Part shown: piece after piece, positions 10,478-22,288 of the stretch
How positions within the stretch are numbered: position 1 is the stretch's first letter
How the letters are laid out: the number at the start of each line of letters is the position of its first letter
Source: Hemerocallis citrina
Lineage: Eukaryota; Streptophyta; Magnoliopsida; Asparagales; Asphodelaceae
Direction of reading: 5' to 3'
Assembly (NCBI GenBank): GCA_017893485.1
Contig: CM030364.1
Coordinates: 40,465,825-40,529,824 of the forward strand
Length of the DNA: 64,000 nt
Position numbers and translations under genes: made by a program
Notes under the pieces: generated by a model
Database searches by the model: none
Told to the model about the DNA's origin: nothing
Seen by the model: only the letters and a program-made list of their open reading frames with translations

Positions 10478-13159
10478 GTGTCGGTAGATTGGGATGTACC
10501 CACATTCTGTACGTTCTTACAACTCCGCCTATTGTGTCCACTCATTCCACATTTTGAACAAACTTTTCCGGTGCTCCCACCCTCTCGAGCATCCATATCA
10601 TTTCAAATGCGAGTACTTTTAGGTCGTCCTTTCATCCGACGAAGACTCGAATCGGCTATGAGCACCTGTCCACCTGGTGTCGGCCAATAAGATTTGTCTG
10701 GAATAGAATTGAAAGTTGGTGCCCACGTTTGTGCTAATGAACCGGTAGAGTAAAAGGCATCAATGTAAGGTTGATAATCAATCGCACAGGAAGTACAGGC
10801 TGCTAACACATGAGAGCATGAAATGTGATATAGTTGAAATTTTCCACAAGTACAAGTACGTCTCCCCAGTTCTACCGTGTGCCCCTTTTGATATCCACTA
10901 TCCATTCTAATGCTCGTTTTTACCCCAAAAATACCAGGCCGATTATTAAACATTATTGCCTCATGTAAATTGAATTTTTCACGGCGTAAATCAATAATAT
11001 CCTGAATGCGTGGTACCCATAATTTACCTTCACTGATAAGCGTCTGCGCTGCTTCACGGCGATCAGTGAAATACATGTTCAGACGAAAAACAATTATTTC
11101 TACAATTGCGGCAACAAGAAAGCTACGCACACCTTTTAGAACCGAATTGAAAACTTCCAATAGATTTGTTGTCATTATACCATATCTACGACCTCCATCG
11201 GCAGAAAGTACCCACTTCTCAATCGGTTTCTCCTTCAACCAATTAGCCCCATCAACATTGGTCGCTTCAAGTTGTGCCATCTTTTTCTCAAACTTCTTCA
11301 ACTGATTTTGACATGCGATCACCTTCAACTTACTCATCATAAACTTGCAACCAAATTTTTTATGAAAATTGCTAGCAAAATGCCGCATACAATACCGATG
11401 ATATGCAAATGGTCCCTTCCATGTTCTGAACGCATTTTGCATTGCTGATAAAATATCTGCATGGCGATCAGAAATGACACATAGACCTGCACGATTTAGG
11501 ACGAAGCACCGAATACAGTTCATGAACCATGTCCACGTCTCTATGCTTTCACCGTCAACTAGTGCAAACACAAATGGAAACAACCTACCGTTTGCGTCCG
11601 GTGAAACAACAATCAACAAACAGCCTTTATATTTTCCATACAAATGAGTGTCGTCTACACTTATAACTGGTCTGCATGCCTTAAATTCCTCGATGGAAGG
11701 CCTGAATGCCCAAAAAACACCCTTAAAAGTTTCTTTGCCCGGACCGGACGCAATCTTCACCCAATGTACAGCCGTACCCGGATTTGAAGCTTGAATTTCT
11801 TTGAGAAGATATGGCAATTTAGTGTAAGCTTTTTCAAAAGAACCATATAATCGCTCAATTGCTTTATGTTTAGCCTTCCAAGCTTTCCAGTATGAAATTG
11901 TGTAATGGAATTTACCCTTGACTATATTTTAATTATGGCTCTTGGTGTTATTCCGAGTTGTGCCTTCACAACATCCAATATGACAGTCGATACAACCGTG
12001 AAATCAATTTTCTTGTGATCCTGAGTCAATGTAGGATTCACACATGTATGTGCACCTTTAAGATTCTTTACCACGAAATAATTACGGCCTTTTGGAACAA
12101 TTGAACGCAATCGCCAAGGACAACCACTAAATTTAGAAGTGCCGGATTTTCTGTAATGTCCTTGGCTGAATGGTTGATGGGTGTGTATTTACATTTGACA
12201 TAGTATAGACCGGGGGTTGATTTTACCGTCACGAATTCTCAGTGGTTCTTCACGGCGTACATCTTCACTTGATGTTGTATAGAATCTTTGGTTAGAAATC
12301 TTTGACCTATGAAGAGTTCATCCAAGTTGGAAGGGCTGACGGAAGTCTGTCCATGTTCATGTACAGTGGCACGAGACATCAATTCATTCGATTGAGATCT
12401 ATGTATAGCTGCACTTGTGTCCTGACTTGGCAACACGCGGGCATAGTTAATCGGCACATCAACATTGACATCATCAACCGGAGATTTATCGGCATCCTCC
12501 TCCTCATCATCATAAAGACCGCGTTCCTCATCTTCTTCCTCTTCTACCAAATTATTATTTACAACGGCGTTATCAAAGTCTTGCATTGCCATGTTGGCTC
12601 CGACAATATTTTGTGACAATATCAGCGGATGTACCTGCTCGTATTCGGAGGTAACAGGTTCCGTTAGGGTTGTTCTAGTATCTTCTTCTGTATTTGATAT
12701 TCTTGCATGTGACTCAGCAGATGGTTTCAAAGTCGGTGCGGGCCTTGGACTTTCAATAACAACTTGTCTAGTATTTGGAAGCCTCATTTGGTCGATTTAT
12801 AACTCCACTGCATTCCAACTATAATTTGGATCAAGTGTCCTACCCATCATGGACCTCAGAGAATTGTCATTCTCTACGGGTACCAACATGAAATATTGCA
12901 CACCCCCTTTATTGGCAGCATAATAGGCTTTGATTTTCACACTCATTTCACTTCTATCCCAATTGGTGACTTCAAATATCTTATCTATTAATTCTGAGTG
13001 CATAAAGTTGCGGGGAGCCCAAATAATGACCGGTTCAGCATCACTATAACAATATCCAATCTTCGGATATTTAATTACTTCACCCCCAAAATATAACCAA
13101 ATAAGGATATCATATTCCATACCTAAGCATAAAAATTCAAACATATTCAAGTCATTCAC
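10478..13159 (-). pseudogene. MULE transposase, pseudogene
   Basis: The element's own transposase. The N-terminal part (13159-12797) ends at an in-frame TAA, and the next segment (12787-12239) has an acidic linker (EEEEDEER). The FAR1/MuDR DNA-binding region follows, with RSIVPKGRNYF and HTC (12110-11990). The MULE catalytic core lies in 11817-10603: SVDDTHLYGKYKG supplies the first Asp, then FALVDGESIETWTWF, then SDRHADILSAMQ. A SWIM zinc finger (CTCGKFQLYHISCSH) comes next. A CCHC knuckle, CSKCGMSGHNRRSC, lies beyond a stop at 10603. Damage includes TGA codons after YAVKNH and after KSTRI, the TAA at 12797, and frameshifts near 12150 and 11925. Both TGA codons sit where Arg is expected, consistent with CGA-to-TGA methyl-cytosine decay. 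The catalytic core itself is still open. Confidence 0.92.
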
Positions 13160-13309
13160 TACTCATAAGCATAACATGGGAATACATATCAAACATATGG
13201 TTAAAATAATAATACCTTCAAATTAGACCGTAGTGTCGATAGCTTGAAAATTCGTTGTGGATGAGGAATGAGATGAGAGTGGGAGTAAGGAGGTAGGATA
13301 TATGAAATT

Positions 13310-13767
13310 TGAGAGCACTCCAATATTTGGGATTTTTTGATTTAGGGATCTAGGGTTTGTGGGTTACGGGAGTGAAGAGAATGGGAGAAAAAAACGAAGT
13401 ACAAAGGGGTAGGAGAAGAGTTGGGGGGACACTGATTATAGGTAAGTGTGCAAATCAGAAAGTAACTGATGCCGTTATTTAAAATAACGACATCAGTATA
13501 AATTATGCCGTTCTCTTAGCTCACAATTGAGACTGTTTGCTTTTTCGACAAAAAGTAACAGATACCGTTATTTGGAATAACGGCATGAAAGTTTTTTTTA
13601 AGTAGATGCCGTTATTGGGAAGAACGACATCGAAATAAACTATGCCGTTTTTCCCAATAATGTTTCTTGCTGACGTGTCCTAAACTGGGTCAGTTCGCTA
13701 ATTATTTTCGGAAGTGGGTCGGAGCGCCAAATATTTTCAAAAAGTGGGTTAGAACGGCAAAATTTTC
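13310..13767 (-). repeat. MULE right terminal inverted repeat
   Basis: Inverted partner of 6291-6800, ending GGCAAAATTTTC and followed by the duplication AGCCGATGA at 13768-13776. It lies upstream of the transposase and probably carries its promoter. Confidence 0.9.
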
Positions 13768-13900
13768 AGCCGATGATGCAACCCAATTTAGTCAATTTCA
13801 AGCTAGGCATAAGAAAATTAAGGATAAGGAAGCTCATTTTGAACTCCGGAACAGATTATTTGCTCTTTTGTGGCACAGTGCTAGTACATCAGGTGTTTAA
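13768..13900 (+). pseudogene. Harbinger transposase, right part (C-terminus)
   Basis: The continuation of the transposase interrupted at 6290. It reads ATQFSQFQARHKKIKDKEA, then FELRNRLFALLWH, ending GV and a TAA at 13898-13900. This is the usual end of plant Harbinger transposases, where RHRKIKDKEAH is conserved. Its first nine bases are the Mutator target duplication. The open frame on both sides indicates that this part of the gene was intact when the Mutator inserted. Confidence 0.85.
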
Positions 13901-14226
13901 ATATTTTGTAATTTTAATAATGTGGTACTCTTTTTCCTACGGATTTTTTAATGAGACCATCAATAATTGTATTACCTATTTCTTAGTAAGTGTATTATCT
14001 ATTGCTAATTAATTGTATTATAACTATTTAATTAGTTGTATTATCTTTTTTGCATTCAAAATTAGTTTTGTGCAAAAAAAATACGATTGTTTTTTATGAA
14101 ACCCCAAAATGGGGTACCTTTGGAGCACCTCAATTGAAACTCCAAATCAAAATGACATATTCTAAGGAATATGTCAAAATGGAACTCCAAAATGGGGATG
14201 GAGATGGGGTTACATTGGCCTTGCTC

Positions 14227-14689
14227 TTACCCATGTCAAGACTTGCTTTTCCTTCTCTAACCAACCGAGCTTCTCTCTGTTATTACTTAAATTTTTTTAC
14301 TATGTATTTCATGCAGTTAAGAAATTTTTTGAATTTGATCTCTAATGGATTCATAGGTTAGCATGTTGATACATTTCTGGATGGATTTACACGACATTTC
14401 TGGATGGATTTACACGAGCACGCCCAAGTTTACTTAAATTTCTTTCACTCTCATATTATCGTAACATCACAAGAACACACTTGATCAGCCACATCATCGA
14501 CAATCTCATCGCCTATGCCCACAAAAATGAACATCTTTCTACTGCCCTTGTAGCCAAGGTGTCCACAATCGACTTTAAATCTTGCTTTAGCCTGGAGACT
14601 CTGTTCACTGTTCATTCAGCCTCGATTCAAGATGTTGTTCAACTACGACAAATTGGTTAGCTAGATATCTTTGTTCCTTTTGTTTAGAA
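14227..14689. other. Non-coding stretch between elements
   Basis: Starts with the TTA target duplication of the Harbinger element. A 23-bp direct repeat containing ACATTTCTGGATGGATTTAC occurs twice near 14370-14420. A short open stretch (14460-14650) reads like a protein fragment (HKNEHLSTALVAKVS), but I do not recognise the family. Confidence 0.4.
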
Positions 14690-15110
14690 CTAGGTATGCC
14701 CGTTGACACGTGCCTACGGCACGTCTTCGGAACGGTGCACCTTATTTGATCATATAAAATAGTTTTGGAAGTCTAGCAAATTAATTGAAGTAGCAAACAT
14801 ATTATATGAAAAACTTTTGGGGGTCCGGCAAAAAACATATTATATAATTTTTTTTGATTTTTTTGAATTATTTTAAAAGTTTTTAAATTTTTAATTTTCT
14901 TAGTTTTTTAAATAGAAAAGGGAGGGACAGAGAGAGAGAAAAAAATTAAATAAATATATGAGTTGTTTTGAGTGGGGATTTGAATTTGAGTTTTGGGGGG
15001 GAAACTTTTGGGGGAAAAATATGTTTTGTAAGGTTAGATCTGGACCTTTGATTTTTGAGGGGATTGAAGGAGAGCCACTTGATAGCTTTCTTTGTGTTTT
15101 ATTATATAAA
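14690..15110 (-). mobile_element. Short non-autonomous Helitron
   Basis: Read on the minus strand it starts TTTATATAATAAAACAC (TC expected; the second base is mutated). It ends ...CACGTGTCAACGGGCATACCTAG, followed by T. The hairpin ACGTGCC-GTA-GGCACGT lies just before the CTAG end. The ends match the two Helitrons at 41085-43212 closely. At about 420 bp it has no coding capacity. Confidence 0.85.
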
Positions 15111-15177
15111 TAACTGAGTTGAGTTGGTAATTTGTACATCACATAATTATGGCTAACTTCGAGCACTGTCACATTTA

Positions 15178-15600
15178 CCCAATACCCGGACCCGATCCGG
15201 ACCCGGCATTGGACCAGAACCGATCCGATCTATACGGGTCCGGGTCCGGGTCTGCTCAAAATAGAACCGACCCGGACCCGTTAAAAAATGCTTCAAACAT
15301 ATAGAATTTGAATAATAGGGTTATAGGAATATACATATAAAAATAATTGTTGAAGATAGATATGTAAATATAATATTAATTCATGTACTTAAGTGCAAAA
15401 AATGTTGGAATCTTAGGACATCGAGTGCAAAAATACTTAAGTGTAAATATTTATTCTCTACTATCGGACCCGACGGATAATTTTTTTAACTAGGACCCGG
15501 ATCCGGTTCTTGCAAGTCCGAATCCGAGTCCAATTTTTGGACCCGTGAGGTACCGAGTCCGGATCCGGGTAGTGGAGGATCCGACCCGACACGACCGATA
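15178..15600. repeat. GGACCCG-rich repeat stretch
   Basis: Repeated CCCGGACCCGATCCGG motifs occur at both ends (15178-15300 and 15460-15600), in partly inverted orientation, around an AT-rich middle. It resembles an eroded hAT-type MITE with simple subterminal repeats, but I cannot define its termini or a TSD. Confidence 0.5.
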
Positions 15601-16428
15601 CTAGCTCTTCTAACTTCCTTGGAAGTTGGATTGACATTACCTATATCAACTGTTAGCCCAGTTTTTAGCACACCATGTTAGTTGTTTAGAAGTCAAGTCA
15701 TGTTGTGAATTTTGACTTAATTAAGAACTAAAACTGGGGATGCCTCTTTAGTTTCTTCTGTTACTGTTCTATTCTAATAATTCTATCCATTAGTTTCTGA
15801 ATGAAGTTATTGATCTGTGTATCGAAGTCTAAATCTTGCACTCAAATAGTTAAGTTAGCCTGCGTTTTGAAATTTTTTCCAAATGATAGTTGTGTTAGGA
15901 TGCATATGCATATGCCCTTAAGATATTCTTTGTGTTCACTTTTCTCTGATTAATCTCCATTTGGAGTGGTCGCGACTTGTGAGATCTTGCTTCTCCAAGA
16001 TGCGGTTTCGTATTTATAATTGATTGATTAATATGTGTGAAGATTTTTTCATCTGGTGATCAAATGTGTCAACTATAAGATATTCCGTCGACAGATTCTG
16101 ATTGATGTCACTAAGAGTAGAACAAGTACAGATGGTGTCAAGTCATAGGTAAATTTCGGTTTAGCAACCACGATAAAAACGATCTTAATGAATATAGAGA
16201 TAACTTCCGCAGAATGCTAGTATACGAAGTTTTTGTGCTTGAGAATCTCCACGTATCGATAGCCTGGGTACTGGGGATTAGTGAGATCATGAAAAGGGCC
16301 ATATATTTTGTGTTTGGTCAACAGTGAAGGCCATCTTGATTAAATTATCGTCAAGGTTAGGATTTGTAGGCACGTAAGGTCAACAGCGAAGGTCATCTGG
16401 ATTAAATTATCGTCAAGAACTAAGGTTA
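15601..16428. other. No recognisable gene
   Basis: AT-rich sequence. A 39-bp segment starting GTCAACAGTGAAGG (16317-16355) is duplicated at 16379-16417. Nothing else could be assigned. Confidence 0.5.
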
Positions 16429-17359
16429 GGGGGGGGGGGGGGGGGTGTTAATATGCGGATTGGAGAATTTCTTACAATGGACGGATTCCCGAGAATGTGA
16501 GGGTATGGATCATGATTCTCAGGAATGTTGCAATACTGCAAAGAATATTATATAATGTGTTTGATATAGACCAATTCATTCTCATCAATCATTCGATATA
16601 GTAGACATTACCAAAAATACAATTTTTTGCTTTATTATTAAAAAAAACTGTTATCTACTTTAGTAATTGATGCATATGCATAATATGTGCAAAACCAATA
16701 TTCATATATATCTTATAAAACCTGAGTACAGTAACAAATAGATGACTGAAAAGTTACATTATGATTCTAATATATTTCAACTAGGTAGATAAAAAAACAT
16801 AACAAAAAGAAAAAAAATTGAAATGCAGCAGTACAAACACATGTTGTTAAACATACATGGATTATAATTATCAATAAAATATATTATTTATGACTTAGTA
16901 GACAGAGGGTTTTCCCTTCAATTTTTAAATAATAATGGTGAGTATTATTGTTAAAATTGATACATTATACTGAAACATATAGCATACTTATTTAATTATT
17001 TTCAGTCTCAAATTGAGTGTTACTCTTTATATAAATATGCACAAATTCTACCATGATAAGGCAGGGTAACAAATTTATTGAAGCGAACATAGAGAGACAA
17101 TATGATTATGCAAAAAAGTTATCAAAAATCTGAAGGGTGATTTGGTAACATAATATTCTCAGTTATAGTTATTTTTTATGTAGAGGAATATACAAATGTC
17201 ACTCTTTTGAAGAGGAATGTATATATTTCCCAACAAATAATTTTGATTCCCATGAAAATTTAAAAATACTTCCAAAACTATATTCATATTTTACCAAACC
17301 AGATAATCCAAAGGATAATCCTAGATTCTTTTGTATATTACCGTGTACCAAACGTCTCC
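16429..17359. mobile_element. Tourist/PIF-type non-autonomous element (931 bp)
   Basis: Homologous to both ends of the element at 35319-36531. The left end shares GCGGATTGGAGAATTTC and the CATTCTCATCAATC...AGACATTACC block. The right end shares AACCAGATAATCC and GTGTACCAAACG. The left terminus has expanded into a run of about 16 G. It is flanked by TTA on the left and TTG (a mutated TTA) on the right. The interior differs from its relative: no transporter exons are visible here. Confidence 0.75.
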
Positions 17360-18466
17360 TTGAGAATCTAGAACACCAAATGCACTCAAAAATTGACTAC
17401 TTATTAGTTACGATCAACATCTTTTTTATATTTATTTATAGTCAAAACTAAATATAAGAGAATTACACTTGACGATTGGGAGTCTTTGATCAAATAAAAT
17501 TGGCTCATGAGGTTTGTTTCTATGATGTGAGTAGGGAAATTGTTCCTACTATACGATAGGACCCTGCGTATCCTCTAAGGGGCGTTTGGTACAACAATTT
17601 TTTTTTGTTCCCAGGAATCATAAATTCTGGGATTTATGTTTCCTAGGATTTATGATTCCTAGGAATCATAAAACATGTTTGGTATATCTTAAACATCTCT
17701 GAAAATGTTAGTTGGAAACTTAATTTTCTATATTTGGTTGAGCTACATATTTCTTAGGAATGTTAATCTTATTATCCAAAATACCCCTTTCATACTTGTA
17801 TTTAAATATATTATTCTACATTTTTCTCTAATAAATAAAGAAACATGTTTTAACTATTGATTCTGAAAGTTTAATATTTTCGTAAGATCAACATGTTTTA
17901 ACTATTGATTATGAAATTTAATGATACATTCATATTATTCTTCTAGTTGGCTACTGAGATGATTCTTATTTAAGAACATGCCGTTGTCTATCTTATATTT
18001 TGAAGTCTGATATCTTGAGGAAGGTGTTGCATAATCCCTTTCTTCCTTCTTCAGGGTTGTCTGCCACTTGTGGATTTTGTCAAAGTAATCTTAGTTATTG
18101 CTGTAGGCCAAGCTCGAGCAAATACGGTGCTTGTTAAAAGCTGAAGGATTTGTTAGTGTATTATGAATATCACTCTGCTAAGGCCTCTATTTATCAGTCT
18201 TTGCTCCCCATTATAGGTAGGAAAGAACCTCATATTATAGCAACAGAGAGCAGCAGTATTAAGAATCACGAGTTGGGCAAAACATAATTTCCAAAAAGTT
18301 TGCCTATAAAATTGAGTGAGTTTGTGAAGACATCAACAAACATGAAGCCAATGATGGACAGAACAGATTAACACCGGATCAATGGCGGCAGCTTCTTGGA
18401 TCACAACCTTCTCATAGAATAAGAAGATTTTTGGAAAAATCACTCGAGAAATCTCTAGGTGAAATA

Positions 18467-19138
18467 TGGTGACACCAAATCTTCCTTCTTTCACAAATCT
18501 GTTCGGCATCATCGGTCGCGGGGAAGGATTCAGGGTCTCATAAATGATGATGGTTTATAACTTATTGATCACAGATATTGGAGCCATCGGTCGACTCTTA
18601 GCCAGTAGCTTAAAATATTATTGGGGGCTTCCGGCCATCAGATGAATGGGTATTATACTGTCAAAATAAAATTCTCCTGACTTTGTTCCGATGGTGGTCA
18701 CGGTGGATATGAACAATGATCTGACTCGTCCATTCACAGTAAATGAGGTGGATATGAACAATGATCTGACTCGTCCATTCACAGTAAATGAGGTCGAAGA
18801 AGCGGGGTTCTAAATCTCCTCAAAGAGGGGACTGAGTTGTGAATTCTACAAAAAAAAAACCTATGGGACAACATTGGCCTTGATATTTGGCAAGCGGTTC
18901 AATTTTTTGAGCACTTTGCAACCTTTCCTGAGGACTGGAGTAAAACATCCATTGTTCTCGTCCCTAAGAAAGAAAAGCCGGCCTTGCCAATGGATTTTCG
19001 CTTAATTAGTCTTTGTAACACAGTGTTGACAAACTCCTAATGGAAAGATGGAAGAAATACATCGATCAGATATCTAATAAGGCGTACTTAGGTTTCATTC
19101 CTAGGAGGGACATTGCAGATTGTATTATGTCTATGCTG
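18467..19138 (+). pseudogene. LINE (non-LTR retrotransposon) RT fragment
   Basis: Frame-broken remnants of plant L1-type ORF2. It begins with a GDTKSSFFHKS motif (family GD-NTKFFH). Further along it has EFYKKNLWDNIGLDIWQAV, then SIVLVPKKEKPALPMDFR and ISLCN (family IPK...DFRPISLCN), then AFIPGR-like FIPRRDIAD near 19105. The catalytic (F/Y)ADD region is absent because the fragment ends before it. Several stops and shifts are present. It lies wholly inside the Tourist-type element, so it was either captured or inserted there. Confidence 0.75.
18703..18792. repeat. 45-bp perfect tandem duplication
   Basis: Two adjacent identical 45-bp units starting GTGGATATGAACAATGATC, within the LINE fragment. 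No difference between the copies is visible, so the duplication is recent relative to the decay around it. Confidence 0.95.
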
Positions 19139-19512
19139 ACATGGCCGATGGAAGCTAGGGTTAGGGTTTGGGGGTGGAGTTTGAGGGTGAGGGGAGACAA
19201 GGCAGAGAGAGGTGAGAGGGGGTTTTTTTTTTTTTTTTTTTGGGGCATAATTGTATTTTCAAAGAAGTAACATTTTCCCAAGCACTTGGGGAATCTAAGA
19301 ATTCCCCCACCCCGCGTTAGTTTTCTGGGAAACTGAATTTAAAAATTAACATACCAAACATGGAAAACTAGATTCCTAAGTTAAGATTCCTAGAAAACGA
19401 AAAATAATCGTTGTACCAAACGCCCCCTAATAGTAAATATACATAGCTATTTCGTGTTGTGGTATTTTGGATCCAACGCAATACCTATAGCATACAAGCC
19501 CATTTCATATAT

Positions 19513-19665
19513 GGGTTAAGGATGATATAAACACCCAAAGTTTACCTTAATTCTCAAATAGTACCTAAATTTTTTCTAATGTCCAAATAACACCAAATGT
19601 TTTTATAATTGGACCAACTAGCACCTCTGTTAAAGTTTGAACGACAGGATGGTCAAAAGACCGAA
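19513..19665 (+). repeat. Left TIR of the 20-kb Mutator-like shell
   Basis: Inverted match to 39375-39528, about 80 percent identical by eye. Confidence 0.85.
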
Positions 19666-19851
19666 ATACCCGTATCAGTTCTTCTTCGACCTCATTTTCA
19701 AGTTTGGTTTCTTTATCAGTTTTTTTTTGTTTTGATTATTTTTTAAATTTTGGTGGTGTTTGAAGGTGATGGTGATGGGTTTCGAGGATGGGGGAGATGA
19801 TGGTCGGTGGTGGAGATGAAGGTGATGGTGATGGGTTTCGGGGTTGAGGTG

Positions 19852-20000
19852 TGTTGATTCAGAGATAGAAAAGAAAAAAATTATTGGATTAATTATAACT
19901 GAGTACAATATCTCCTATATATAGGAGAGAAGCAAATATTAAACAAATACATTTTTCGATATGGAACTAAACTGAATAATATAACATCTCACATTTAACA
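19852..20000 (-). repeat. 3' LTR of the TRIM-like element
   Basis: 149 bp, direct repeat of 38606-38753. Confidence 0.85.
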
Positions 20001-20999
20001 CCCCCTCACAAACTCAAGTTGGTTCAAGAAACATGAGTTTGGATATTAATGATGTTTATTGGCTTAAGGACGGTGCATGACGCTATATATCATAACATCC
20101 CCTATCAAATTTATGGATCAAGCGGGAGTAGTAGTAGTAGTGCTCTTCAGTGGAAGTAATAGTAGTAGTAGTAGGAGCAGTAGTGATTCGGGATGGCCCT
20201 GGGCCGACGGGAAGGACGTTAAGAAGGACACCGGGATGGCCTCGGGTGATCGAGATGAATGTGGGATTGATTTGGGATTTGATTTTGCTCTTGGATCTTG
20301 GGATTGATTTGGAATTTGATTCGACTCTTGGATTTGGGATGAATTTGTATAGGGACTTGTTGATCAGCGGACTCGAATTTGGATTAGGATTTGGGAGTTT
20401 GATTTCAGATCTGGATGGAATTGAATTTTTTTTGGAAGGATAAATAGGTCGGGTTTGGATTCGGGTTAGGGTTAGAGGTTTAGGTTTTGGGATTTCGAGT
20501 TGTGGGTTTCGGTTATAGGAAAAGTGGGTAGACCATTAGGGTTTGAAGATATGTTTTGGAGATCGAGTCGAGTATGGGAAAAAGATTTGGAGTTGGATTT
20601 GGAGAGTTCAAGTTTAGGGTTTAGGGGATTAAAGAGGGATCAGGGTCGGATTTTAAGGGGCATTTGGTACACGGATTGGAAGATTCCCAGGAATGAGATT
20701 TGAGGTGGGAATAAAGATTCCCGAGAATGTTGCATTTTGGTATAGTAAATTGCATTCCTGTAAATCATTTATTACTGTATTTTTTTATTCTAGTTTTTGG
20801 TAATTTTATTGTTTATTATGAAAATCTCATGGGAATCCCCAAATCCCATTATTTTAGGGGGGGGGGGGGGAATTATTATTTTTATTCTAATTTTTGGGTT
20901 ATTTTATTGTTTGTTATGGAAATCCCATGATAATCCTCAAATCCCATGGTTTTTGGGGGAATGGAAATCATTCCCAACAAAGGATTTTTGTAGGGCCCC

Positions 21000-22288
21000 G
21001 AATTTTCAATAAATAAAATCAGAAATACATGGCACCAATTTCAGAATCAACTTCAATTGTAACCATAAACATAGCAACCGAATACAGGGAAAATTAAAAC
21101 TTTTTATTACATTAACTCTTTTACAAAGCACAGTGGAATTTAAACACTTTGAATTACAATTCTTTTTACAACACAATAGTATTTAACAGCACCATAAATA
21201 CAATTTCTCTTTACAATTATGCCTTTTACAAAATATGCAACAACATTAAACATTTTACCACATGCTTCCAATTCCATGCTAATGGTATCTACCAGTAAAA
21301 CATGAGGCTAGAGATATCCCTAACCTCCGAAACTACAGGGGTCAACCATAACGGTGTGAGTGATATTCAAAGGAAATACAACTTAAATAGAAATATAAAG
21401 AATAAAATCATAAGTCAACAAGTGAAATATTTTAACACAGTAATAATAGATGGAATATGAAATAACAATAATTGAAGCATAAATCATCAAGCGAAACTAG
21501 GCTAAGTGTCAAGTGTAAGAAGACAGAAAACAAGCATGCATAATACAAGTCAAGAAAACACAAATACACATGATGATTACTAATGCATACTTGTTGGGTT
21601 CTATGCAGCCCACACTACATAGGTCCGGTGCAAGCCCTTATCTTTCTCCACTTTATAGGGTTCAATCCATCGTTATGCAACTAATCCTAGTATGGTAATA
21701 GAAACAAGATCTAAAATACTCCGCGCATAGGTCTAAGTCCCGGTATCTACCCGCCAGACTAGCACCCTCGTAGCGCAAACATCATGTAAGCATTGCTCTA
21801 AATTCGGATAATCACCTCCCTGCCATGTACCCCGCAAATAGGTCTGTCGACCCTCGACAAGCAGATACATTGTACATTCCGCTAACAGGTCTGCCGACCC
21901 TCGATGCGCGAATATACCATACATTCCGTGAATAGGCTTGTCGACCCTCAACACGCGAACATACCAAAATCGTATCACTTCTAGACATTTCGTGAATAGG
22001 CCTGCCGACCCTCGACGCATTAACATATTAGAAAGACACAACAAACACACAGTCCCGGAATACATCCGTGCAACTGGCAACAAAGCCCATACTTATGTTT
22101 CCCAAGATCTATCACATCTCTACTAGTGTCTGTCCTTATGTTTATTATATTTAATTAATTAATTAGAACACAGTCCCTCTAGAGTTGATGTGCCCAACCG
22201 GACTTAACCCAACTAAACCAAGAACGAAGACCCCAACTGGTCAACTTCCACAAAAATCTCATCTGCCGGTATTTAAGGGTCCCACTCA
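21000..22288. other. 3' segment of the 4.8-kb LTR element
   Basis: No gene. It contains a diverged tandem array (about 21720-22050, unit near 80 bp) of a motif like AGGTCTGTCGACCCTCGACA, seen at least four times. Confidence 0.6.

Larger units (their letters stand above)
6291..13767. mobile_element. Mutator-like element (MULE) with transposase and PMD gene, 7.5 kb
   Basis: Terminal inverted repeats beginning GAAAATTTTGCC run about 450-500 bp inward on each side, with a perfect 9-bp duplication AGCCGATGA. Gene order is a PMD-domain gene rightward (7383-9454) and a MULE transposase leftward (13159-10478). The genes converge on a central intergenic region full of GATGCCGTTATT...AATAACGGCATC palindromes (9770-10205). 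The same palindromes fill the subterminal regions. Each TIR lies upstream of one gene, so the TIRs probably supply both promoters, as in MuDR. Both genes carry stops and frameshifts, so this copy could move only with help from another. It is inserted inside the Harbinger transposase frame. Confidence 0.92.
518..14226 (+). mobile_element. Pong-like PIF/Harbinger DNA transposon, split by two later insertions
   Basis: Outer shell of the first 14 kb. The left terminus reads GAGCATCCCCTACC and the right terminus, on the other strand, GAGCAAGGCCAATGT. Both are flanked by TTA, the standard PIF/Harbinger 3-bp duplication. Inside are the two usual genes: a Myb/SANT-like ORF1 on the minus strand (4769-5872) and a DDE transposase on the plus strand (6058-6290, continuing at 13777-13900). 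Removing the solo LTR at 843-4582 and the Mutator at 6291-13767 leaves about 2.5 kb. That is shorter than typical autonomous Pong elements, and the transposase has lost its N-terminal part. The copy is therefore dead. The termini match at only a few positions beyond GAGCA, so the exact ends are slightly less certain than the gene identities. Confidence 0.75.
17579..19427. mobile_element. Tourist/PIF-type element carrying LINE sequence (1.85 kb)
   Basis: Termini GGGGCGTTTGGTACAACAAT (left) and, inverted, GGGGGCGTTTGGTACAACG (right), with TAA on both sides (17576-17578 and 19428-19430). The subterminal sequence contains palindromic TAGGAATCATAAA/TTTATGATTCCTA hairpins. The interior from about 18467 carries a LINE reverse-transcriptase fragment. 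It encodes no transposase of its own. Confidence 0.8.

Noticed and set aside
20077..20443. Ser- and Gly-rich open frames on the plus strand
   Set aside because: Antisense to the TRIM-like internal region; built on AGT and GGATTTG simple repeats.
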